Shown: positions 1 through 8,054, counted from the stretch's first letter. The stretch is DNA of 19,739 nucleotides from Labilibaculum sp041595635 (GCF_041595635.1 NZ_JBFHJW010000070.1:1-19739); one strand, 5' to 3'. Program-made: numbers and translations. Notes: generated by a model not told the origin, from the letters alone.

Positions 1-294
1 CAAATAATACACAAATGTCGCTTCTCCCACAAATTCACGCAAATCACTATAAAATATCAAACAACACTCAAATAATACACAAATCAAATGATTCCTTTTA
101 TCCACAAATCCACACAAATGACTCTCAAATAATACACAAATGTCGCTTCTCCCACAGATTCACACAAATCACTATTAAATATCAAACAACACTCAAATAA
201 TACACAAATCAAATGATTCCTTTTATCCACAAATCCACACAAATGACTCTCAAATAATACACAAATGTCGCTTCTCCCACAGATTCACACAAAT
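1..294. repeat. 125-bp tandem repeat array (about 2.35 copies), left of the GxxExxY gene
   Basis: The text repeats with a period of 125 bp: units start at 1, 126 and 251, and the third breaks off near 294. Copies differ by only a few substitutions (for example 'cacaaattcacgc' against 'cacagattcacac'). Each unit holds a smaller sub-repeat, 'caaataatacacaaat', twice (at 1 and 70 in unit 1). The units are built from ACACAAAT / CCACAAAT words. The array may continue left of the window. Short open frames cross it but are products of the repetition. It occupies the whole stretch left of the GxxExxY gene, and no gene is seen in it. Confidence 0.95.
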
Positions 295-333
295 AAATTA
301 TTCATTTTAAAAGACACAAATACTCTCAAATGA

Positions 334-714
334 TTAGAGAATAACTCTTTTGTATTGTAGTCTTGTTGTTCCGAAATTAATCAGTAAACCAATTTTCTTA
401 CCTGTTGCTTTCAAATAATTTAAAACCTGAGCAATATGTTCCGAATGTATCGAATCAGTGGCCTTCAACTCTACAATTACTTCATCAAAACAAAGAAAAT
501 CTGCAACATACTTTTTATTTAGCACTTGCCCTCTAAATAACAGATCTAAAACCTTCTCTTTCTGAAAAGGAATCAGTTCTTCGTCTAGAACAATAGCAAG
601 TGCCTCCTGATACACAGCCTCTAAGAAACCACAACCTAATTCGGAATGAACCTCCATTGCAGCACCAATAATTTGATAACATTCATCTTTATATGGAAAT
701 TCTGTTGCATTCAT
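334..714 (-). CDS. GxxExxY family protein (PD-(D/E)XK-like small nuclease family)
   Basis: This encodes a 126-residue protein if started at the ATG at 714. The same frame can be extended to a TTG at 744, but the family usually begins shortly before the 'IIGAAMEVHSELG' segment, so the ATG is preferred. The name-giving motif G-x-x-E-x-x-Y is at residues 29-35 (GFLEAVY). It is followed by a nuclease-like core, D72 in 'ADFLCFD' and E82-L-K84 in 'VIVELKA', and then by 'HIAQVLNYLKAT' and 'GLLINFG'. These match the PD-(D/E)XK_3 / GxxExxY family; biochemical activity is not established for this family as far as I know. The gene lies alone between two tandem arrays of ATTTGTG-containing repeats and has no functional link to the polysaccharide genes. 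A truncated relative lies at 14498-14602. The family assignment is firm; a nuclease role is inferred. Confidence 0.88.
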   Translation of the reverse strand: MNATEFPYKDECYQIIGAAMEVHSELGCGFLEAVYQEALAIVLDEELIPFQKEKVLDLLFRGQVLNKKYVADFLCFDEVIVELKATDSIHSEHIAQVLNYLKATGKKIGLLINFGTTRLQYKRVIL

Positions 715-790
715 ATCTTTTAATTTATCCACAAATGCACGCAAATCAAACTCAAACCTTCACAAATGACTTAACATCTATGTCTTTTTT

Positions 791-1169
791 ATTTGTGAAT
801 CATTTGAAAATCCTTTTATTCGTAATTTCTCTTTTGTGCCCATTTGTGTAACATTTGAGAAATTTGTGGATCCTTTTAATTTTCTTTATTTGTGAATCAT
901 TTGAAAATCCTTTTATTCGTAATTTCTCTTTTGTGCCCATTTGTGCAACATTTAAGAAATTTGTGGATCCTTTTAATTTTCTTTATTTGTGAATCATTTG
1001 AAAATCCTTTTATCCGTAATTTCTCTTTTGTGCCCATTTGTGTAACATTTGAGAAATTTGTGGATCCTTTTAATTTTCTTTATTTGTGAATCATTTGAAA
1101 ATCCTTTTATCCGTAATTTCTCTTTTGTGCCCATTTGTGCAACATTTGAGAAATTTGTGGATCCTTTTA
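791..1169. repeat. 97-bp tandem repeat array (four units), between the GxxExxY gene and gmd
   Basis: Units start at 791, 888, 985 and 1082, an exact 97-bp period, with the fourth ending near 1169. Two sites vary in an ordered way. 'TTCG' in units 1 and 2 is 'TCCG' in units 3 and 4, and 'GTGT' alternates with 'GTGC' from unit to unit, which suggests the array grew by doubling a dimer. On the + strand the units carry ATTTGTG / ATTTGTGGAT words, the complement of those in the array at 1-294. The last unit runs into the TAA stop codon of gmd (1167-1169). A short rightward open frame inside the array repeats itself and is not a gene. The gap 715-790 holds only similar short words. Confidence 0.95.
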
Positions 1170-2327
1170 CTCAAAATAATTCATCACCTGATAGCCACCC
1201 TCTTTCAGGTAGGCATCCTTCTTGAACAGTTTGATATCTGATCGCATCATGTCTTCCACAAGACCCGCCAGATCGTATTCTGGTTTCCATCCCAATACGG
1301 TATTCGATTTTGTTGGATCACCAATTAGCAAATCCACCTCGGTAGGACGGAAATATTGAGGATCTACTCCTACAATGACTTTTTGATTTTTTGATTTTTC
1401 GACGATGTCGGTCAAATATTGCTCCCCAACTCGCTCTTTGAAGATTTTCTCATCAACAGCTACAAGATGTCCTTTCTCCTCGACTCCTTCCCCGCGGAAT
1501 TCGATACTCAGACCAACTTCTTTTCCTGCCAGTAAAATAAAATCGCGTATGCTGGTAGTAATTCCCGTTGCAATTACATAATCCGATGGCTCATCCTGTT
1601 GCAGAATAGCATGCATGGCGCGGATGTAATCTTTGGCATGTCCCCAATCCCGTTTTGAGCTTAGGTTCCCCATATAGGTTTGCTCCTGCATGCCCAAAGC
1701 AATGCGACTCATGGCTCGGGTTACCTTACGGGTTACAAAAGTTTCCCCGCGAATGGGTGACTCGTGATTGAATAAAATACCGTTTGAAGCGTGCATTTTA
1801 TAGGCCTCACGATAGTTCACGGTAATCCAGTAGGCATACATTTTAGCCACAGCATAGGGAGAACGTGGATAGAAAGGTGTAGTTTCCTTTTGTGGAACTT
1901 CCTGTACCAATCCGTATAACTCGGAGGTTGATGCCTGATAGATACGGGTTTTTTCCGTTAAGCCCAACAAACGAACTGCTTCTAAAATACGAAGGGTTCC
2001 CAATCCGTCGGCATTACCAACATACTCGGGTGTCTCGAAACTGACTGCCACATGAGACATAGCAGCTAAATTGTAAATTTCATCGGGTTGAACTTCCTGA
2101 ATAATGCGGGTGATGTTCATTGAATCGGTCAAGTCCCCATAGTGCAAAATAAAATTACGATCTTCTACATGTGGATCCTGATAAATGTGATCGATACGAT
2201 CGGTATTGAATAGTGAAGAACGACGCTTCATTCCATGTACGATGTATCCTTTTTTTAATAAATACTCCGCCAAATAGGCTCCATCCTGTCCGGTTACTCC
2301 GGTGATTAAGGCAACTTTTTGTGTCAT
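1167..2327 (-). CDS. gmd: GDP-mannose 4,6-dehydratase
   Basis: This 386-residue extended SDR converts GDP-D-mannose to GDP-4-keto-6-deoxy-D-mannose in the cytoplasm, the precursor of GDP-fucose, GDP-rhamnose, GDP-perosamine and others. The start is the ATG at 2327 giving 'MTQKVALITGVTGQDG'. An in-frame ATG at 2411 would add a Lys-rich 28-residue leader that the family lacks. The Rossmann motif GxTGxxG is at residues 10-16, 'YNLAAMSHV' at 85-93, the active-site 'STSELYG' at 133-139, and the catalytic Y158-x3-K162 in 'SPYAVAKMY'. No GDP-fucose synthase (GMER) or other 4-keto reductase specific for this product is recognised nearby; the SDR at 2812-3804 is a possible but unproven partner. The gene is separated from the glycosyltransferase operon by a terminator and has its own candidate promoter. 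Its base composition is less AT-rich than that of the glycosyltransferase block. Confidence 0.96.
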   Translation of the reverse strand: MTQKVALITGVTGQDGAYLAEYLLKKGYIVHGMKRRSSLFNTDRIDHIYQDPHVEDRNFILHYGDLTDSMNITRIIQEVQPDEIYNLAAMSHVAVSFETPEYVGNADGLGTLRILEAVRLLGLTEKTRIYQASTSELYGLVQEVPQKETTPFYPRSPYAVAKMYAYWITVNYREAYKMHASNGILFNHESPIRGETFVTRKVTRAMSRIALGMQEQTYMGNLSSKRDWGHAKDYIRAMHAILQQDEPSDYVIATGITTSIRDFILLAGKEVGLSIEFRGEGVEEKGHLVAVDEKIFKERVGEQYLTDIVEKSKNQKVIVGVDPQYFRPTEVDLLIGDPTKSNTVLGWKPEYDLAGLVEDMMRSDIKLFKKDAYLKEGGYQVMNYFE

Positions 2328-2439
2328 TTTTTTCTTTTTCAATTCGTATAGTAGTGTTCTTTCATTGGCTATTTCTGCCTTTTTTTTCATTGGTCTGCCA
2401 TTTTCGGGCATTCCTCAAAAAGAATTCCAAACTTAGGAA

Positions 2440-2470
2440 CAAATTTAACAGTGTGCAAGTTTCAAAGCAA
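2440..2470 (-). promoter_or_regulatory. Candidate Bacteroidota-type promoter for gmd
   Basis: Read on the minus strand, 2447-2440 is TAAATTTG, an exact match to the Bacteroidota -7 element TAnnTTTG. A TTG at 2470-2468 lies 20 nt upstream, the usual place for the -33 element. Transcription would begin near 2434 and leave a leader of roughly 105 nt before the ATG at 2327. The position just upstream of gmd and downstream of a terminator supports the call, but such short motifs occur by chance in AT-rich DNA. Confidence 0.5.
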
Positions 2471-2669
2471 TCAAAATCTTTTCAGGATGTCATCCTAAAC
2501 TTATTTCAAGCTCTCTTGATTTTTATTCTCTTTCTGCCCCAGGAATTTTCTCCTTCCTCTTCCCTCTCGACCTTGCAGTTTGAAGCCTATCCTGAAAATT
2601 AATCAGCGAGTAAAAATACTCTGCCTAATTGGTAAAATGCACATTCCCTTTCAATTTCAGTTGAATGGA
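2471..2669. other. Intergenic stretch between gmd promoter and terminator, no gene seen
   Basis: The gap between the gmd start (2327) and the end of the SDR gene (2812) is about 480 bp. It contains the candidate gmd promoter (2440-2470) and the terminator (2670-2704). Short open frames on the + strand here lack family resemblance and are Ser/Phe/Leu-rich in a way typical of non-coding sequence. I see no further element. Confidence 0.5.
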
Positions 2670-2704
2670 TAAAAAAACCAAAAGAGCTTGAATTCTTTCG
2701 GTTT
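2670..2704 (-). terminator. Intrinsic terminator of the glycosyltransferase operon
   Basis: On the minus strand, AACCGAAAGA (2703-2694) pairs with TCTTTTGGTT (2685-2676), ten base pairs with one G-T wobble, closing an 8-nt loop (2693-2686). A run of T follows (A2677-A2671 on the + strand). It lies about 110 nt beyond the stop codon of the SDR gene at 2812. The hairpin is AT-rich but has the right geometry and orientation for a leftward terminator, and it separates the main operon from gmd. Confidence 0.72.
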
Positions 2705-2811
2705 ATATTGAAACGAGATAGCCAAAGCAGTCATGGGTTTGTTACAAACTGGTAAAACTCTTCCCAAAGTTTTTGGTAGAATAATTTCTTTCGTAATTTG
2801 AATTGCTATTT

Positions 2812-3804
2812 CTATTCACTCACAAAAGTGACATCGTCCTTATCAGTATTGATAAACTCGTAATGCAATGTATTATGAAGACCCTCGGCTAGAGTATAGG
2901 GAGCTTTAAAACCACAGTTTAGCTTTTTACTTGCGTCAAACTGAGTGGTTGCGCAAAATTTCTTCACACGCACCGAACTTACCGAGAACTTTTTACGAGT
3001 CACAAAAGATAATACATCAAAACAGTAACCGCCTAACATGCCCATCCAATAAGGGAAATGGGTAGATGGAATGTGCTTCGAAAGACTCTTTTCAACCTGC
3101 CCCACCAACTCGTTCATATTAAAATCTGGTTTGTCAATGTAATTAAATACCTGATAACCGGCTTTGGTATTCTCCAATTGATATTTGATAAAGGCCACCA
3201 CATTTCCTACATAGGCCATGGATTTCTTGTTTTCTCCTTTACCAACCATCAAAAACTTGCCAGAGGCAATCTGTTTTAATAAATTGAAAACATTTCCTCT
3301 GTTTCTTTCCCCAAAAATAACAGTTGGACGAAGAATGGTTAAGGATCTGTTTTCCGGATCTTTCTGATGCCATTCTCTTAAAACTTCTTCTGCCTGCCAC
3401 TTACTTTTACCATAATGATTAAACGGATCTGCAGGATGTTCCTCATTCGGATTTTTCTTGTTCAAACCATAAACAGCAACCGAAGAGGTGAAGATGATAT
3501 TTTTCACACCATTTTTGTCCATGGCTTCCAAAACATTCCTGGCTCCCTGCACATTCACATCGTAATACAAAGAAGTGGGCGAAACATCATCCCGATGTTC
3601 TGCAGCAAGAAGAACAACGGTATCTTGCCCTTGTAATTCACTATCCAAATCTTCCTGATTCCGCACATCCCCGATCTTTACAAGCTCTGGATGAAATTTA
3701 CTTTGCTGCTTGTCAAAAATCTTTAAATCAAATTCTTTTTTAATTAAACCTGTTAGGCGGGTTCCAACGAAGCCGGAAGCTCCTATTAATGTAATATTTT
3801 TCAT
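2812..3804 (-). CDS. Extended SDR, NAD(P)-dependent sugar-nucleotide epimerase/dehydratase/reductase
   Basis: This 330-residue protein has the extended short-chain dehydrogenase layout. The nucleotide-binding GxxGxxG is at residues 8-14 (GASGFVG), 'VVLLAAEH' at 63-70, the active-site 'FTSSVAVYG' at 105-113, and the catalytic Y131-x3-K135 in 'HYGKSKWQAEE'. It is expected to act on a nucleotide sugar in the cytoplasm. Family relatives include GalE-type 4-epimerases and the 4-keto-reductases used for QuiNAc/FucNAc-type sugars. The sequence does not let me choose among these, nor say whether it reduces the Gmd product. The ATG at 3804 overlaps the stop of the upstream GT2 gene (ATGA, 3804-3801), implying translational coupling. 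It is the last gene of the operon, followed by the terminator at 2670-2704. Confidence 0.85.
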   Translation of the reverse strand: MKNITLIGASGFVGTRLTGLIKKEFDLKIFDKQQSKFHPELVKIGDVRNQEDLDSELQGQDTVVLLAAEHRDDVSPTSLYYDVNVQGARNVLEAMDKNGVKNIIFTSSVAVYGLNKKNPNEEHPADPFNHYGKSKWQAEEVLREWHQKDPENRSLTILRPTVIFGERNRGNVFNLLKQIASGKFLMVGKGENKKSMAYVGNVVAFIKYQLENTKAGYQVFNYIDKPDFNMNELVGQVEKSLSKHIPSTHFPYWMGMLGGYCFDVLSFVTRKKFSVSSVRVKKFCATTQFDASKKLNCGFKAPYTLAEGLHNTLHYEFINTDKDDVTFVSE

Positions 3805-4550
3805 CTTTTAATAAATTGTTTTATCTTAGGAAGCAAGCGGACAATTGGATAAAATGGTGATACAGAAATCCCATTTATTTTAAATGCTTTCATCACATTT
3901 CTATTCCCTTCAATTATTTTAGACAAAGATCCTGTGCTTTCCCCTCCATATCTCATTTTCACCAATGTTTCATCTAGATATTCAACGTGAATACGATGCT
4001 TTTCAATAAATCGTAACATTAGCTCAAAATCCGCCGATACATTTAAGGAGGTATTGAAAACTCCATACTTTTCATAAATCTCTTTTTTTACAAAAAAAGT
4101 TGGATGTGGAGGATGCCAGCCTTTTTGAAAACCTCCTGTTTTATAAGCTTTGCTATTCCAATGACGAATTACCTTATCTGTTTTTTCTGCATCCACAAAA
4201 TCAAGATTGCCATATACTGCATCACAGCCAGTTTTCTCAAAAAGTGAAACCACTTTAGCAATTACATCTTGTGAAGCATAAAAATCATCTGAATTTAAAA
4301 TACCAACAATCGATCCATTTGCATTATGAATACCTTTATTCATGGCATCGTAGATCCCTTTATCTTTTTCTGAAATAATACTTGTTATCCTGTTGGGAAT
4401 ATTCTTAGCTAACTCTAGGGTTTTATCTGTCGACACTCCATCAATAATAACCTGAGTAATATTTGGATATTCTTGATTATTGATAGACTCAACACAATCT
4501 ACAATATAACGTTCGCTATTATATGTCGCAGTAATTATTGTAACCTCCAT
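3801..4550 (-). CDS. Family 2 glycosyltransferase (WfgS/WcaE-like)
   Basis: This 249-residue GT-A glycosyltransferase is predicted to add one sugar to the undecaprenyl-linked repeat unit on the cytoplasmic face of the inner membrane. The N-terminal strand 'VTIITATYN' opens the GT2 fold, followed by 'IIDGVSTDKT' (35-44). 'GIYDAMNKG' (65-73) is shared with the WcaE/WfgS subgroup, and the metal-binding acidic motif is N-S-D88-D89 in 'GILNSDDFY'. A conserved 'HPTFFV' block and a C-terminal basic helix are also present. No membrane segment is visible. The donor and linkage cannot be read from the sequence. The gene sits 5 nt after the GT4 gene upstream and overlaps the SDR gene downstream. It shares its whole motif order with the other GT2 gene at 8979-9728, so the two are probably paralogues with different acceptors. 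Confidence 0.9.
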   Translation of the reverse strand: MEVTIITATYNSERYIVDCVESINNQEYPNITQVIIDGVSTDKTLELAKNIPNRITSIISEKDKGIYDAMNKGIHNANGSIVGILNSDDFYASQDVIAKVVSLFEKTGCDAVYGNLDFVDAEKTDKVIRHWNSKAYKTGGFQKGWHPPHPTFFVKKEIYEKYGVFNTSLNVSADFELMLRFIEKHRIHVEYLDETLVKMRYGGESTGSLSKIIEGNRNVMKAFKINGISVSPFYPIVRLLPKIKQFIKR

Positions 4551-4555
4551 GATTA

Positions 4556-5641
4556 TTAAAAATATAATTCTTTGTAAAACTTTAAAGTTTCCTCATAACA
4601 TTTATCCCAAGAAAATCTAGCGGCATTAATCTGCCCCTTCTTAATAATTAACTCTCTCAAATCTGATCTGTTTTTTAATTCAAAGAGTCTCTCACAAATT
4701 ACATTCAAATCAGGTTTATCAACTAACAAAGCACTTTCTGCCGCCACTTCAGGAATCGACGAAAGATTGGTTGCAATAACAGGACAATGTGACTTTTGTG
4801 CCTCTAAGATCGGAATTCCAAATCCCTCATAAGATGAAGGATACAGCAAACAAAAAGCATTATTGTATAGAATATTTAATTCTTGATTAGAAACACTACC
4901 TGTATGAATAAAATTATTTGCACCTAATGATTCATTTAACAACAACAACTCCTTTTTGGTAAAAGCACCTCCGCCTACAACAACCAAGGGTAGGTTCACT
5001 TTTATACAAGCAGAAACTGTAAGACCAAAATTCTTATACAAACTTTTCCTATCCCCTACATAAATAACATATGATCCAGTTTCGAATGGTACAAGCTCCT
5101 TAAGTAATTCACTCTTAGATTTAGCGATACTAAAGAATTCAGAACTTACGCCATTATAAATTACTTTAATTTTAGATTCATCTACTTTTGGATTAAAATG
5201 CAAAAGATCTTCTTTGGTATTTTCCGAAACACAAATAATACCTTCAGAATGTCTTATTGCACGATTTTTTTGAAAAGAGTGAATATTACTAGCTACTCCT
5301 GTTCGGAAATGTTCATAGGTAAAATCATGAACAGTTGTTACATTAATTAGATCTTTAGAATTCGAGAGTCGATAATATGAAGAATGGAAAATGCCTCTTC
5401 CTTTTAATCCTTTCACATCAAGATATCTATCGATAGCGAGAGGAACAACTTTCTCATTCTTAATTATACTACTAGAAGGAATATCTAAACCAGATCGAAA
5501 TATGTTATCAATATTAGATTCCACAAAGGTTAAATTAATATTCTGTTCTTTAAGTAATCGTGCAACTATCTCACTCCAAAAAACAGATATACCTCCGGCT
5601 TTCTGCAAACTATATATTATATTATCGTATATTATATTCAT
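4556..5641 (-). CDS. Family 4 glycosyltransferase
   Basis: This 361-residue retaining GT-B glycosyltransferase (GT4, Glycos_transf_1 domain) is predicted to act in repeat-unit assembly. The N-terminal domain has 'AGGISVFW' (15-22), the glycine-rich acceptor loop, and 'TVHDFTYEHF' (103-112). The C-terminal donor domain begins near 'YVIYVGDRKSLYKNF' (191-205). It carries the family signature E272-G-F-G-I-P-I-L-E280 (the EX7E motif), which contacts the nucleotide sugar, and ends with 'SSIPEVAAESALLV'. Length and motif order are complete, so it looks functional. Sugar specificity is not readable; relatives often transfer mannose, rhamnose or fucose-type residues. It lies in a leftward operon with 6 nt to the upstream GT4 gene and 5 nt to the GT2 gene downstream. 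Confidence 0.92.
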   Translation of the reverse strand: MNIIYDNIIYSLQKAGGISVFWSEIVARLLKEQNINLTFVESNIDNIFRSGLDIPSSSIIKNEKVVPLAIDRYLDVKGLKGRGIFHSSYYRLSNSKDLINVTTVHDFTYEHFRTGVASNIHSFQKNRAIRHSEGIICVSENTKEDLLHFNPKVDESKIKVIYNGVSSEFFSIAKSKSELLKELVPFETGSYVIYVGDRKSLYKNFGLTVSACIKVNLPLVVVGGGAFTKKELLLLNESLGANNFIHTGSVSNQELNILYNNAFCLLYPSSYEGFGIPILEAQKSHCPVIATNLSSIPEVAAESALLVDKPDLNVICERLFELKNRSDLRELIIKKGQINAARFSWDKCYEETLKFYKELYF

Positions 5642-5647
5642 AGATCA

Positions 5648-6733
5648 TCAATTAAAAAATAAAACATCTAAAGATTTCACTTTATTATCAATAGAGAAAT
5701 TATTTTTAATATTATTAATAGAATTTTTTGACAATTCCTCATAAGAGTTATTTGTCAAGGTTTTCAAACTTTCAACAAGGTTTAATAATTGAAACTTTTC
5801 ATCATAAAGAAACCCATTAACACCATCAGTTATCATTTCGGGTACACCATCTATATTTTTAGCAATACACGGTGTTCCTACATTTTGACTTTCTAAAATA
5901 ACTGTAGGAAGAGGATCTGCAATACTTGTTAATACAAGAAACGTAGCTTCTCTCATTTTATTAAATATCACCTTTCTGCTTGCATTATAAAAATATTCAA
6001 CATTATATCCCTTAGCCTGTATCTTAAACTCATTAAACAAATCATTATCAGCATCATTATATACAATCGTTGCCTGATAATTAATATTATTTCTATCTAT
6101 TTCTTTGATAAAAGATAAAAATTCCAATGGATTTTTTCTATCCTCAATACTGCCAACAAAAATTAATCTTAAATTTAAATATTTCTTCTTAGGCTCTATT
6201 TCTTGAATTTCCAACCCGTTATATATTAATTTAATTTTTTCTAAACTAGCACCGAGCTGTAACAACCTATTCTTAACTGCACCTGAAACAACAACATAAG
6301 AATCAGCACAAAAATTTAATAAATAAAAAAATAATTTATTCAACCTCCTAAGAGTAATCATATCATGAAACATAGCGATAAACTTTAATTTAGGATAAAT
6401 TAATTTCAATACTAATCCATAAATAGAATCCATCGAAGTATTTGCAATAACAGTATTTATCTTTTCGGCTCTAATTATTCGAGTAATTTTAATAACAGCT
6501 AAAAACAATAAAATTGGTTTAAAAATTTTAAACAAACCAGTACACTTTAATTGATATCTATTTCTATATACATGTCTCACATTGGTTTGTTTTAGAAAAT
6601 CATCCAACATTGGATTCCTATTCATGGATATGCAAATAAATTCTCTATTCTTAGTTTTATTCAGGTAATCTAACAATACCAATTCTGCTCCTCGAACAAT
6701 TGGTGTATCAGATAATATCAATATTTTTTTCAT
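5648..6733 (-). CDS. Family 4 glycosyltransferase, divergent
   Basis: This is a second 361-residue GT-B enzyme. 'SDTPIVRGAELVLLDYL' (8-24) forms the N-terminal acceptor loop, with R-G-A in place of the usual G-G. A hydrophobic stretch around 68-84 may tether it to the membrane. The donor domain starts at 'IFVGSIEDRKNP' (191-202). Its signature is D273-P-L-P-T-V-I-L-E281, so the first Glu of the EX7E motif is replaced by Asp, an accepted but less common variant. 'GVPEMITDGVNGFLY' (296-310) is typical of GT4. The gene is very AT-rich and rich in Asn, Ile and Lys. Its first 26 bp overlap the end of the polymerase gene, which suggests coupled translation. Donor and linkage are unknown. Confidence 0.9.
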   Translation of the reverse strand: MKKILILSDTPIVRGAELVLLDYLNKTKNREFICISMNRNPMLDDFLKQTNVRHVYRNRYQLKCTGLFKIFKPILLFLAVIKITRIIRAEKINTVIANTSMDSIYGLVLKLIYPKLKFIAMFHDMITLRRLNKLFFYLLNFCADSYVVVSGAVKNRLLQLGASLEKIKLIYNGLEIQEIEPKKKYLNLRLIFVGSIEDRKNPLEFLSFIKEIDRNNINYQATIVYNDADNDLFNEFKIQAKGYNVEYFYNASRKVIFNKMREATFLVLTSIADPLPTVILESQNVGTPCIAKNIDGVPEMITDGVNGFLYDEKFQLLNLVESLKTLTNNSYEELSKNSINNIKNNFSIDNKVKSLDVLFFN

Positions 6734-8054
6734 AAGTATTGTTATTTAAAAGCAAAGTGAAAAGAAGTGCTACTAAAAAAAACTGCTTATACCCAACTCC
6801 TGGATAACTAAACAATATAAAAGCGAAACAAAATGGTACAGAAATAGTATAATATTTTCTAAAACATTTATAATTTTGGTACGATGTGCTCCTTATTGTG
6901 CTATTGAAGAATATTACTCCCCAATAAAACAATAAAAATGTTCCTAAAATTCCAGTATTTTTAAAACTTATTAAAAATGGATATTGAAAACCTAATTTAT
7001 AGTTACCATTAACATTATCTTCACCTCGAATATAAGCTCCAGAATCATAATATTTAGGATTATCATAAAATTTATAACTTTTAGAAGAACCTATACCTGT
7101 CAAAAAGAAAACAGGGTTTTCCTTCCAATAGTATTTAATTAATTGTTCTGCTTGAAAAGTCCTCGTATAAATTGAAACATCACTCTCCCTAATTCCTATA
7201 AACAATGTAACCGATACCGTCACAGCAACAAACAAAACTGTTATATAATAGGATCTTTTTAAATTATAATTCACAACTAAACCAAAAAATAAAAAAAGGA
7301 ATAAAATATTCGTTTTCAAACCACTTAGTATCGTACGTGCATAATTCAACCAACCAAATAACTTAAATTTAGAAAAGACAACGTATAACGGTAGAAAAAA
7401 TAAAAATAAAGAAGTGTCAGTTTGATCCAATAACAGAAATTTCAAACCATATTTTACAAATGTCAAATTGGAGGGTACAACAATCATTAAAACTAATGTC
7501 CAAATAGTATAAATCGTAAACAAAACAAAAAAGAATCTAACCATTTTAACAAATCCAATTTTGAAGATTAACCTATTCATAAAAATAGTCAAGATCAAAA
7601 CAGTCAAAATTGCTCTAACAGAGTTAAAACTCCTAAAGTATTTATCTAAGAGTGAAGGGTCGTAAGTTATTGACATAACGTTACTAAACACATCAAACAA
7701 AGAAATAATTATCAATGGAATTACTATTTTTTTCTTACATAACCGAACTAAGTCATTCGTATTAAGAAGAACCAAGAACAATAACATTAAATCAAATATC
7801 GACAATGATAGAAACTTCCAATAAAAGAACAACTTTATGGGAAACAAATTAAAGACCCCATTCTCTATATCTCTTAATGGAATAATAGAATGAGAAAATG
7901 GAGTAATGAATATTAGAATAAAAAATATTAATAAAAAATTATCTTTTGTTTTATTAAATCCAACATACTTTACTGAGCGCCACATAACGCTCAGTATCAA
8001 TAATACATAGCTAACATTTAGCAGTAAATAAAACTCTACATTAGTTATCATCAT
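6708..8054 (-). CDS. wzy: Wzy-like O-antigen / exopolysaccharide polymerase
   Basis: This 448-residue integral membrane protein has roughly ten or more hydrophobic segments spread along its length. A larger hydrophilic periplasmic loop lies around residues 285-350 and contains 'ENPVFFLTGIGSSKSYKF', the G-x-G pattern often seen in the O-antigen ligase/polymerase superfamily. A single multi-spanning protein of this kind in an operon with Wzx and glycosyltransferases is expected to be Wzy, which joins repeat units on the periplasmic face. Sequence conservation in this family is low, so the call rests on topology and context; a ligase-type protein is the main alternative. It starts at the ATG at 8054, with a second ATG at 8051, and overlaps the upstream gene by 14 nt and the downstream one by 26 nt. 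Confidence 0.78.
   Translation of the reverse strand: MMITNVEFYLLLNVSYVLLILSVMWRSVKYVGFNKTKDNFLLIFFILIFITPFSHSIIPLRDIENGVFNLFPIKLFFYWKFLSLSIFDLMLLFLVLLNTNDLVRLCKKKIVIPLIIISLFDVFSNVMSITYDPSLLDKYFRSFNSVRAILTVLILTIFMNRLIFKIGFVKMVRFFFVLFTIYTIWTLVLMIVVPSNLTFVKYGLKFLLLDQTDTSLFLFFLPLYVVFSKFKLFGWLNYARTILSGLKTNILFLFLFFGLVVNYNLKRSYYITVLFVAVTVSVTLFIGIRESDVSIYTRTFQAEQLIKYYWKENPVFFLTGIGSSKSYKFYDNPKYYDSGAYIRGEDNVNGNYKLGFQYPFLISFKNTGILGTFLLFYWGVIFFNSTIRSTSYQNYKCFRKYYTISVPFCFAFILFSYPGVGYKQFFLVALLFTLLLNNNTYEKNIDII

Noticed and set aside
715..744. A TTG start at 744 for the GxxExxY gene.
   Set aside because: The extra residues come from the repeat-like word at 728-746, and the ATG at 714 gives the common family N-terminus. 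It cannot be fully excluded.
892..1089. A rightward 65-codon open frame with a hydrophobic, repetitive product.
   Set aside because: It lies wholly in the 97-bp array, and its product repeats because the DNA does (97 is not a multiple of 3, so frames cycle). No start or ribosome binding signal supports it.
791..1169. The regular array looked at first like a CRISPR array.
   Set aside because: The full 97-bp unit is conserved, with no unique spacers between short repeats, and no cas genes are nearby.
2328..2411. A longer gmd start at the ATG at 2411.
   Set aside because: It would add 28 residues, Lys-rich and unlike the family; the ATG at 2327 gives the usual N-terminus directly before the Rossmann strand.
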